The notes under the pieces were generated by a model. The model was not told the origin of the DNA and searched no databases. It saw nothing but the letters and a program-made list of their open reading frames with translations. A program made the translations under genes and the position numbers. Source: an uncultured Actinomycetes bacterium (GTDB lineage: Bacteria > Actinomycetota > Thermoleophilia > Miltoncostaeales > Miltoncostaeaceae). Taken from it: a stretch of 7,293 bases of DNA. Where the stretch lies: positions 1-7,293 of the forward strand of contig CALMEC010000400.1 in the NCBI GenBank assembly GCA_937862675.1, written 5' to 3'. Shown here in pieces: positions 1 through 4,606 of the stretch. Position 1 is the stretch's first letter; each line of letters starts with the position of its first letter.

Positions 1-463
1 ATCGTCGTCGCTCGGGCCCGCTTCCATGACCCGGAGCGTACGCGGTCGTCGATGTCGCATCATCCGCGGCGCGGTCGGCCAGGTCCGGGTGGCGCACCAC
101 GATCCCGGCTGCTGCGGCCGGTCGACACGGACAGCACGTCGACCCGGAACGAGCTGACACCGACCGCGGAGAACGGCGGCAACCCTCTCGCCGTGACGGT
201 CACCTGCCCCTCAGGACGTCCAGCTGCGTGACACGGTCCTCGCGACCGGGACGGAGGCGGGTTACGTGCGCCGGGAATCTCCGATTCTCACCGGAGACGC
301 GGTGCGCGGTGGACTCTGGGGATCGGCGGCCCACCGCGTGTACCGCGGTCTCTCGGCGGGTGATTCCACGGGACCGTGGATCTGGGCTGCGTCACCCGTG
401 GGTGCGGGGCGCCGGCGGATGCGGTGGGCATGCCGGTCCGCCCGCTCGAGACATCCGCGACGT
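1..463. other. region without a supported gene
   Basis: No reading frame here combines a start, a ribosome binding site and a recognisable product. A plus-strand frame is open from base 1 to a TGA at 229-231 and could be the 3' end of a gene entering from the left. It would end in an Asn/Thr/Pro-rich stretch, but I recognise nothing in it and its third-position composition is mixed. Two small dyads occur: TCTCCG/CGGAGA around 277-296, and TCCACGG-GA-CCGTGGA at 365-380 (7-bp stem, 2-nt loop). Either might end transcription from the left or mean nothing. The other open frames overlap each other on both strands, as expected by chance in GC-rich DNA. Confidence 0.4.
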
Positions 464-506
464 GTCCAGGGTCTCGGGACGTGCACCACGTTCCGAGACC
501 CTGGGT
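464..506 (-). terminator. I-shaped hairpin after the 515-976 gene
   Basis: A 12-bp perfect inverted repeat, CCAGGGTCTCGG (466-477) and CCGAGACCCTGG (493-504), continues inward through six more pairs including one G-U. This gives an 18-bp stem (466-483 with 487-504) and a 3-nt loop at 484-486. Two more G-U pairs are possible at the base. It begins 8 nt past the TAG stop of the minus-strand 153-aa gene. No U-tract follows. Long tight hairpins without U-tracts are typical candidate terminators in actinobacteria. Being nearly symmetrical, it could also stop transcription arriving from the left on the plus strand. Confidence 0.75.
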
Positions 507-514
507 CCACCCGT

Positions 515-976
515 CTAGCGAGAGGCGAGCGAGCCGGGCTCGGACGGGCTGTGGGCCACGCCGTTCGGAGACGTGGCGGTGGGCGCCGCCGGGGCGTCGG
601 TCTCCGCGTCTCCGGATCCGCGCTTGAGGAACTTCATCGCCACGAAGACGGTGCCGCCGATCGCGGCGATCCAGAGCACGGTCCGGCGGACCCGGTGGCG
701 CTTCTTCGGTGCGCGCGCCTGGTCGACGGTGTCCGCGGCGTTGCGCACCAGCTCACCCAGGTCCTCCTGGAACCGGCGGTCGCGTGCCAGGCGGTTGCCG
801 AGCTGCCGGGCAGAGTCGCGTCGTGCGTCCGAGTAGAGCCCTCGGGCCTGGATGGCCGTGGCCGTCAGGGCCCGACGCAGTTCCGGATCCTTGAGGGCGC
901 GCTCGGCCACGGGTGCGATGGCCTTGCCGAGTTCGACGACCTGATCGAGGCTTCTGGCGAGAGGTGTCGTTTTCAT
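515..976 (-). CDS. hypothetical single-pass membrane protein, 153 aa
   Basis: I do not recognise the family. The N-terminal ~90 residues are charged and predicted helical, with heptad-like Leu/Ala spacing (ELGKAIAPVAERALKDPELR, then LGNRLARDRRFQEDLGELV). A basic patch (KKRHRVRR, 91-98) leads into one hydrophobic segment (about 99-116, TVLWIAAIGGTVFVAMKF). The last 35 residues are an Ala/Pro/Ser/Thr-rich, probably disordered tail. The basic patch before the segment argues for a cytoplasmic N-terminal domain. The ATG at 976 has an excellent ribosome binding site, GGAGG at 983-987, 6 nt away. The gene lies 176 nt downstream of the anti-sigma operon on the same strand, so co-transcription is possible but not shown. 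A strong hairpin follows the stop. Existence of the gene is well supported by the ribosome binding site, the membrane segment and the terminator; its function is unknown. Confidence 0.8.
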   Translation of the reverse strand: MKTTPLARSLDQVVELGKAIAPVAERALKDPELRRALTATAIQARGLYSDARRDSARQLGNRLARDRRFQEDLGELVRNAADTVDQARAPKKRHRVRRTVLWIAAIGGTVFVAMKFLKRGSGDAETDAPAAPTATSPNGVAHSPSEPGSLASR

Positions 977-980
977 GTGG

Positions 981-987
981 ATCCTCC
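981..987 (-). promoter_or_regulatory. Shine-Dalgarno site GGAGGAT for the 153-aa gene
   Basis: GGAGGAT on the minus strand, with 6 nt between GGAGG and the ATG at 974-976. It fixes the start of the membrane protein gene. Confidence 0.75.
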
Positions 988-1152
988 AGTGTGGTGGTCA
1001 GGAGGTACCGGTGCGACCCGTGTGGCGAGACGCGGACTCCCGAAACCGTGTGCGCGCGAAGTCCGGCGGACCGACGCGTGTTACCCGAAACCCTGCCACA
1101 GATCGCCGAGGTCGTGAGGCGGGGTGGTTCGCCGCCCGGTTCCGGCGCGCGC

Positions 1153-1518
1153 TCAGCGGCGCCGCGCGGAGAGGAACGTCCCGACGGCGGGGGACGCGCC
1201 GCGGTGGTCGATCCAGGCCCGATCGCTGAGGGCGACGACGACGGCACCGGGTGCTCCGAGGGCCATCGGGGAGACGGCGCCGTCTGCGTGTGCCGAAGAC
1301 AGGGGCCCGATCAGGATCTCGATCCCGTCGGTGGCGACCCCGGCGTGTGCGATGACGCGGTCGCCGTCGACGCAGGCCAGCATCGCGTCGACGGTGAGCA
1401 CGCAGTCGTGGATGCGGTCGAGCGGCAGGTCGGCCTGCGCGCCCAGCGCGCCCACGACGCGCGGCAACACGGCATGCGCCACTGCCCCGGCGGGGACATC
1501 GAAGGACGCATGGTTCAC
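1153..1518 (-). CDS. degenerate RsbW-like (GHKL-fold) protein, probable anti-sigma partner
   Basis: This 121-aa protein starts at a GTG whose last bases form the TGA of the upstream rsbW-like gene (GTGA overlap), so the two are translationally coupled. GAGGG lies 6 nt ahead of the GTG. Its N-terminal two thirds follow the outline of an RsbW-type domain: FDVPAGAVAHAVLPRVV as the first strand and helix, LPLDRIHDCVLTVDAMLACV (31-50) where the kinase has its N-box helix, and GIEILIGPL (65-73) as a strand. The catalytic Glu and Asn of the N-box and both glycine boxes are missing, so it should not bind ATP in the normal way. The C-terminal ~45 residues are Ala/Gly-rich and unlike anything I know. 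A non-catalytic partner or decoy of the adjacent kinase is the most likely role. The homology is inferred from pattern and context, not from a search. Confidence 0.7.
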   Translation of the reverse strand: MNHASFDVPAGAVAHAVLPRVVGALGAQADLPLDRIHDCVLTVDAMLACVDGDRVIAHAGVATDGIEILIGPLSSAHADGAVSPMALGAPGAVVVALSDRAWIDHRGASPAVGTFLSARRR

Positions 1519-1928
1519 GACGCCCTCGCGGACCGCACGATGTGGAACGTCATCGAGAGCTCGGTCGGTCCCCCCGGGGGGGACGTGATGGACAGCTCGT
1601 CGGCCAGGGTGCCCATGAGCGCCATGCCGAGCCCGGTGCCCGGACGACCCGGGGCGTCGACGGCCGGGAATCCGACACCGTCGTCACGGACGTTCACCGC
1701 CATCCCGTCGCCCGTCAGTTCGACTCTTATTGCGACCGTACCGGGCCGGTGATCGGGGTATCCGTGTGCGACGGCGTTCTCGCAGGCCTCGCTGATGGCC
1801 ACGCGCACGTCGGCCAGGAAGACCGGGTCCCAGCCGTCCAGATCCCCGAGTCCGGTCACGGCCTGACGCACCACCGTGACGGAGGCGGCGTCGGCGGGGA
1901 TGGTCATGAGAACGACACTGTGGTCCAC
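1515..1928 (-). CDS. rsbW: RsbW-like anti-sigma factor / serine kinase (HATPase_c_2)
   Basis: The 137-aa protein carries the Bergerat ATP-binding fold of the RsbW/SpoIIAB group. The N-box is SEACENAVAHGY (46-57, with Glu47 and Asn51), the G1 box is DDGVGFP (82-88), and the G2 box is GTGLGMALM (97-105), followed by a final strand TELSMTFHI (122-130). Proteins of this group bind a SigB/SigF-type sigma factor and phosphorylate a STAS anti-anti-sigma protein. The divergent sigma gene at 2105 is the obvious partner. The start is uncertain. The GTG at 1928 gives MDHSVVLMTIPADAAS, while an in-frame ATG at 1907 would give MTIPADAAS, which still keeps the whole fold. Neither has a convincing Shine-Dalgarno site. 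A SigB/SigF-type promoter lies upstream at 2012-2037. The gene overlaps the 121-aa gene downstream by 4 nt. No cognate STAS protein or phosphatase is seen in the window. Confidence 0.9.
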   Translation of the reverse strand: MDHSVVLMTIPADAASVTVVRQAVTGLGDLDGWDPVFLADVRVAISEACENAVAHGYPDHRPGTVAIRVELTGDGMAVNVRDDGVGFPAVDAPGRPGTGLGMALMGTLADELSITSPPGGPTELSMTFHIVRSARAS

Positions 1929-2011
1929 GGGCAGAAACCGTTCGGGCGCTCCTGCGAGCGCCGACGTGGGTGACGGTCGCGGCGTCGCGGCGCGTCCTTT
2001 CCATCTGGTGG

Positions 2012-2037
2012 CTACCCTCGATCGCCGGGCCTCAAAC
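2012..2037 (-). promoter_or_regulatory. SigB/SigF-type promoter for the rsbW operon
   Basis: On the minus strand GTTT (2034-2037) is followed after exactly 16 nt by GGGTAG (2012-2017). This matches the known actinobacterial SigF/SigB consensus (GTTT, 14-17 nt, GGGTA). Transcription would start near 2004-2006, giving a leader of about 77 nt to the GTG at 1928 or 98 nt to the ATG at 1907. It implies that the divergent sigma factor transcribes its own anti-sigma operon. Confidence 0.7.
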
Positions 2038-2050
2038 GCATGCGCGCTCC

Positions 2051-2083
2051 GCCCGGGAACAGATGCGGTAGCGTCCCCCGGGC
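2051..2083. repeat. inverted repeat GCCCGGG-N19-CCCGGGC upstream of the sigma gene
   Basis: A perfect 7-bp inverted repeat (2051-2057 and 2077-2083) encloses a TAGCGT (2069-2074) that could serve as a -10 hexamer for the sigma gene, although no clear -35 accompanies it. It could be an operator or a leader hairpin. In DNA this GC-rich, a 7-bp GC repeat may also be chance. Confidence 0.3.
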
Positions 2084-2094
2084 AACGTTCGATT

Positions 2095-2098
2095 GGAG
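2095..2098 (+). promoter_or_regulatory. Shine-Dalgarno GGAG fixing the sigma start at GTG 2105
   Basis: GGAG lies 6 nt before the GTG at 2105-2107. The longer frame opening at TTG 2093 would place this motif inside the start of its own coding sequence with nothing usable ahead of it, so the GTG is preferred. Confidence 0.7.
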
Positions 2099-2104
2099 TG
2101 TGCT

Positions 2105-2878
2105 GTGCACACCGCCCATCACCATCCCGACGTCTCCGACCGCGGGTCCGCCCGGCACACCGCGGACTCCCCGAGCCGTGAGGAGCGCATCGTCGCGCAC
2201 ATGGGACTGGTGAAGAGCCTCGCGCGCCGGTACGCCAACCGCGGTGAGACGCTCGACGATCTGATCCAGGTCGGCATGATCGGGCTGATCAACGCCGTCG
2301 ACCGTTTCGACCCGGATCGCGATGTCGCGTTTCCGAGCTTCGCCACGCCGACGATCATCGGGGAGATACGGCGTCACTTCCGGGATCGGATGTGGGCCGT
2401 CAAGGTCCCCCGCGGCCTGCAGGAGGCGAACGCCCGGGTCAACCACGCTCTGGACGACCTGACGGCCACCCTCCACCGGAGCCCGTCGATCCGCGAGATC
2501 ACCGACGCCAGCGGCCTCTCGGAGACCGAGGTGCTGGACGCGCTCGCCGTGGGCGCGGCCTACCGGCCGGCGCCCTTCGCGGTGGACGACGGGGACGGCG
2601 ACACGGCCGTCGTCGAGGTGGCGGTCGAGGATCCCGGCTTCGCCACGGCGGAGGACCGTGTGCTGCTCAGCGGCGTCCTCTCACGGCTCCCGCTCCGTGA
2701 ACGGCGGATCCTCCTGCTGCGGTACTTCGCCGACATGTCCCAGGCGGACATCGGCGCTCGTCTCGGGATCTCCCAGATGCACGTCTCGCGCCTGCTCGCG
2801 AAGAGCAGGGCGACGCTTGCGGCGGAGATGGCGGACGACGCCGTCGCCGCATTCGCCTTCGACGGTCCTCGGCACTGA
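2105..2878 (+). CDS. SigB/SigF/SigG-family RNA polymerase sigma factor
   Basis: The 257-aa protein is a group 3 sigma-70 factor without region 1. Sigma-2 spans about 28-97, with the core-binding stretch LDDLIQVGMIGLINAVDRFD and the family signature FPSFATPTIIGEIRRHFRD (77-95), followed by VPRGLQE. Sigma-3 spans about 105-155, and an acidic linker (DDGDGDTAVVEVAVEDP) leads into sigma-4 (about 185-240), where MSQADIGARLGISQMHVSRL holds the helix-turn-helix that reads the -35. This group controls general stress, stationary-phase or sporulation genes and is held inactive by RsbW-type proteins, one of which is encoded divergently 176 nt away. The GTG start is chosen from the GGAG 6 nt upstream. 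The N-terminal ~25 residues are His/Ser/Arg-rich and poorly conserved in type. A GC hairpin follows the TGA. No clear promoter for this gene itself was found. Whether it is the orthologue of mycobacterial sigF or a paralogue cannot be told here. Confidence 0.93.
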   Translation: MHTAHHHPDVSDRGSARHTADSPSREERIVAHMGLVKSLARRYANRGETLDDLIQVGMIGLINAVDRFDPDRDVAFPSFATPTIIGEIRRHFRDRMWAVKVPRGLQEANARVNHALDDLTATLHRSPSIREITDASGLSETEVLDALAVGAAYRPAPFAVDDGDGDTAVVEVAVEDPGFATAEDRVLLSGVLSRLPLRERRILLLRYFADMSQADIGARLGISQMHVSRLLAKSRATLAAEMADDAVAAFAFDGPRH

Positions 2879-2883
2879 CCGAG

Positions 2884-2907
2884 GAGGGCCGGAAGGGGCC
2901 GGCCCTC
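2884..2907 (+). terminator. hairpin terminator after the sigma gene
   Basis: GAGGGCCGG (2884-2892) and CCGGCCCTC (2899-2907) form a perfect 9-bp stem with a 6-nt loop, 6 nt past the sigma TGA. No U-tract follows. The position between two convergent genes supports a terminator. Confidence 0.65.
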
Positions 2908-3108
2908 GGCGGGCCCGGCGGATCTGTGTCCCCGGAGGTCGGTCCGGACACTGAAGGCGGGGAGTGCCGGTGGTGGATGCAGGGCGGACGATCTCGCCGG
3001 CCGGCCACCGGGTGGCGAGGGCAGGGCGTGCCGGTCCGCCTGCCCGGGGTGATCGGCGGCGTGTCCGCGCCGCCGGGGCGCGCGCCGCGAGACCGCGGAG
3101 TCGATCGT
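2908..3108. other. convergent intergenic region with further small dyads
   Basis: About 200 nt lie between the sigma gene and the 65-aa gene, whose 3' ends face each other. Several GC dyads are visible: CTCGCC/GGCGAG at 2993-3019 with an inner GCCAC-CGG-GTGGC, and CCGCG-AGAC-CGCGG at 3085-3098. The last starts about 11 nt beyond the minus-strand stop and could help end that gene. A plus-strand frame from 2926 has fairly high third-position GC but no ribosome binding site and runs antisense across the 65-aa gene, so I do not call it. Confidence 0.4.
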
Positions 3109-3306
3109 CTAGTGCCCCAGGTGCCTCACGACCCGCGACAGCGATCGCATCGTCCGGCGGCTGCCGGCGACGGCGTCCAGGATCGGTATCACCGCCCGGA
3201 TGCTTCTGCGCCTCAGTCCGCTGCGACGTAGGACCCGGCGCAGGACGAGGCGGCGCAGAGGCCCCGGCATTCGTGGAGACAGCCATGCCGCGATGCGCAG
3301 CTTCAT
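3109..3306 (-). CDS. small arginine-rich basic protein, 65 aa
   Basis: I do not recognise this protein. About a quarter of its residues are arginine, with RR pairs spaced along an amphipathic pattern (GPLRRLVLRRVLRRSGLRRR, 15-34), then a short hydrophobic stretch (AVIPILDAVAG, 38-48) and a second basic run (SRRTMRSLSRVVRHLGH). Acidic residues are almost absent. The start is well supported: AAGGAGGA lies on the minus strand at 3312-3319 and is 5-6 nt before the ATG, the best ribosome binding site in the window. A plausible sigma-70-like promoter (GTGACG, 18 nt, TATCGT) lies 32-61 nt upstream. The composition fits a nucleic-acid- or membrane-binding peptide, but that is guesswork. It sits convergent with the sigma gene and divergent from the sulfate operon, belonging clearly to neither. 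The main doubt is that GC-rich DNA readily yields Arg-rich chance frames. Confidence 0.6.
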   Translation of the reverse strand: MKLRIAAWLSPRMPGPLRRLVLRRVLRRSGLRRRSIRAVIPILDAVAGSRRTMRSLSRVVRHLGH

Positions 3307-3311
3307 CGTCG

Positions 3312-3319
3312 TCCTCCTT
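3312..3319 (-). promoter_or_regulatory. strong Shine-Dalgarno AAGGAGGA for the 65-aa gene
   Basis: AAGGAGGA on the minus strand is nearly full complementarity to the 16S rRNA 3' end, at ideal distance from the ATG at 3304-3306. It is the main reason to believe this small gene. Confidence 0.7.
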
Positions 3320-3337
3320 CGGCGGTGCTTCGGTCGA

Positions 3338-3367
3338 ACGATAGGGCGCGGGAGCCCGGGGCGTCAC
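3338..3367 (-). promoter_or_regulatory. possible sigma-70-type promoter of the 65-aa gene
   Basis: On the minus strand GTGACG (3362-3367) and TATCGT (3338-3343) are separated by 18 nt and would start a transcript about 25 nt before the ATG. Both hexamers deviate from consensus. No SigB-type GTTT/GGGTA pair was found here. Confidence 0.35.
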
Positions 3368-3481
3368 GCCGCGACGTTCCCTGGGCTCCATCTGCGAACC
3401 CGGGTTGAGGACCGGGTGGGTTCCCGAAGGGCCTCCGTCCGGTGGCGACGGCGCCTGATGCGGGGGAGTCCGGCGTCTCGC

Positions 3482-3511
3482 CGCGGGCGCCCGCGTCGGC
3501 GGGGAGCCGAC
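3482..3511. repeat. tandem dyads in the divergent intergenic region
   Basis: A perfect 14-bp palindrome, CGCGGGCGCCCGCG (3482-3495), abuts a hairpin GTCGGC-GGGGA-GCCGAC (3495-3511). Both lie between the divergent 65-aa gene and the transporter operon, directly upstream of an AT-rich stretch (about 3512-3604) that looks like the operon promoter. A further dyad, GAACCC/GGGTTC, spans 3396-3423. They may be regulator sites or structures in a long leader; no function can be assigned. Confidence 0.4.
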
Positions 3512-3523
3512 AAGAGAACAATA

Positions 3524-3556
3524 TCGACAAACACAGTGGACAATGCGCTATGGTCC
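3524..3556 (+). promoter_or_regulatory. candidate promoter and dyad of the sulfate transporter operon
   Basis: The stretch 3512-3604 is much richer in A/T than its surroundings. TCGACA (3524-3529) and TATGGT (3549-3554) could be -35 and -10 with a long 19-nt spacer. An imperfect palindrome, GGAC...GTCC (3538-3556), covers the -10 and could be a repressor site. No known sulfur-regulator motif or riboswitch was recognised, and the leader of about 45 nt is too short for the common SAM riboswitches. Confidence 0.35.
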
Positions 3557-3591
3557 CGCGAAATCCAAATATGACTAAGTGCGTAGGAAAA

Positions 3592-3595
3592 GAGG
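3592..3595 (+). promoter_or_regulatory. Shine-Dalgarno GAGG fixing the binding-protein start at ATG 3605
   Basis: GAGG within AGAGGTG lies 9 nt before the ATG at 3605. The alternative TTG at 3599 would be only 3 nt from it and would add two residues ahead of a normal lipoprotein leader. Confidence 0.6.
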
Positions 3596-3604
3596 TGTTT
3601 GCCG

Positions 3605-4606
3605 ATGAAGAGGGTCTTTCTGCTGGGACTGACCGTGATCGCCGCCACGTCCGTGGTGGCGGGATGCGGCGGGTCATCCGACGAGACGGGCGGCGGCCAG
3701 ACGTCGGCGGACGGCTCGGGCGGGAACGTCTCGCTGGTGGCGTACTCCACCCCGCAGGTGGTCTACGACCAGGTCATCCCCGCCTTCAATGCGACACCGG
3801 AGGGGAAGGGTGTGTCGGTGGCAACCTCCTTCGGCGCCTCGGGCGACCAGAGCCGCGCCGTCGCGGCCGGGCTCGACGCCGATGTCGTGAGCTTCTCCGT
3901 CCAGCCGGACATCACGCGTCTGGTGAAGGCCGGCCTCGTCGCCGATGACTGGAACACCGGCCCCAACAAGGGTCTCGTCAACACCTCGGTGGTCTCCTTC
4001 GTCGTCCGTGAGGGCAATCCGAAGAACATCCGCACGTGGGCCGACCTGCTGAAGCCGGGTGTCGAGGTGATCACGCCGAACCCGTTCACCTCGGGAGCGG
4101 CGAAGTGGAACATGCTGGGCGCCTATGCGTACGGCGGCAAGGACTATGTCGAGAAGCTCATCCACGATCACGTCAAGGTGCAGCCCAAGTCGGGCCGTGA
4201 GGCGCTCCAGACCTTCACCTCGGGGAAGGGCGATGTGCTCCTCTCGTACGAGTACGAGGCCATCACCGCCCGGAAGAAGGGCGAGAAGGTCGACTACGTC
4301 ATCCCGGACAAGACGATCCGCATCGACATCGACATCGCGACCACCAAGAAGGCCGGTGAGCCCGCCAGGAAGTTCCTGGACTTCGTCCTGGGCGACACGG
4401 CGCAGCAGTACTTCGCGGACTGGGGCTACCGCCCGATCAACCCGGCTGTCCTGAAGGCCAACCAGAAGTCCTTCCCCGAGCCGAAGGAGCTGAAGACCAT
4501 CGACGACTTCGGCGGCTGGGAGAAGGTGGACCCGGAACTCTTCGACGCGAAGGACGGCATCATCGCCAAGATCGAGGAGGACGCGGGGGTGTCGACGGCC
4601 AAATGA
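3605..4606 (+). CDS. subI: sulfate/thiosulfate ABC transporter substrate-binding lipoprotein
   Basis: The 333-aa protein captures sulfate (or thiosulfate) outside the membrane and delivers it to CysT/CysW. Residues 1-20 are a lipoprotein signal (MKR, a hydrophobic core, then VVAG) with Cys21 as the lipidated residue, followed by a Gly/Ser linker to about 40. The mature domain has the hallmarks of the family: GASGDQSRAVAAGLDADVV (77-95), which holds the Ser/Asp/Ser anion-binding loop, PDITRLVKAGLV (101-112), NPKNIRTWADLLKPGVEVIT (138-157), PNPFTSGAAKWN (158-169) and SYEYEAI (214-220). The length is normal. ATG 3605 is preferred over a TTG 6 nt upstream because of GAGG spacing and because the leader then begins MKR. 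The stop overlaps the cysT start (ATGA). Sulfate and thiosulfate cannot be distinguished by sequence at this level; related binders of other oxyanions such as molybdate are less likely given these motifs. Confidence 0.95.
   Translation: MKRVFLLGLTVIAATSVVAGCGGSSDETGGGQTSADGSGGNVSLVAYSTPQVVYDQVIPAFNATPEGKGVSVATSFGASGDQSRAVAAGLDADVVSFSVQPDITRLVKAGLVADDWNTGPNKGLVNTSVVSFVVREGNPKNIRTWADLLKPGVEVITPNPFTSGAAKWNMLGAYAYGGKDYVEKLIHDHVKVQPKSGREALQTFTSGKGDVLLSYEYEAITARKKGEKVDYVIPDKTIRIDIDIATTKKAGEPARKFLDFVLGDTAQQYFADWGYRPINPAVLKANQKSFPEPKELKTIDDFGGWEKVDPELFDAKDGIIAKIEEDAGVSTAK

Noticed and set aside
266..1117. Plus-strand open frame of 283 aa
   Set aside because: It runs through the strong terminator and antisense to the 153-aa gene, with no good ribosome binding site and no recognisable motif.
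1757..1762. GGGTAT on the plus strand inside the rsbW-like gene
   Set aside because: No GTTT lies 14-17 nt upstream, so it is not a SigB-type promoter.
913..1973. Plus-strand frames over the anti-sigma operon
   Set aside because: The minus strand carries clear N-box and glycine-box motifs and coupled genes here, so the plus-strand frames are shadows.
2926..3231. Plus-strand 101-aa frame between the sigma gene and the 65-aa gene
   Set aside because: Third-position GC is fairly high but there is no ribosome binding site, the product is low-complexity Gly/Arg/Pro, and it opposes a small gene with a strong start signal.
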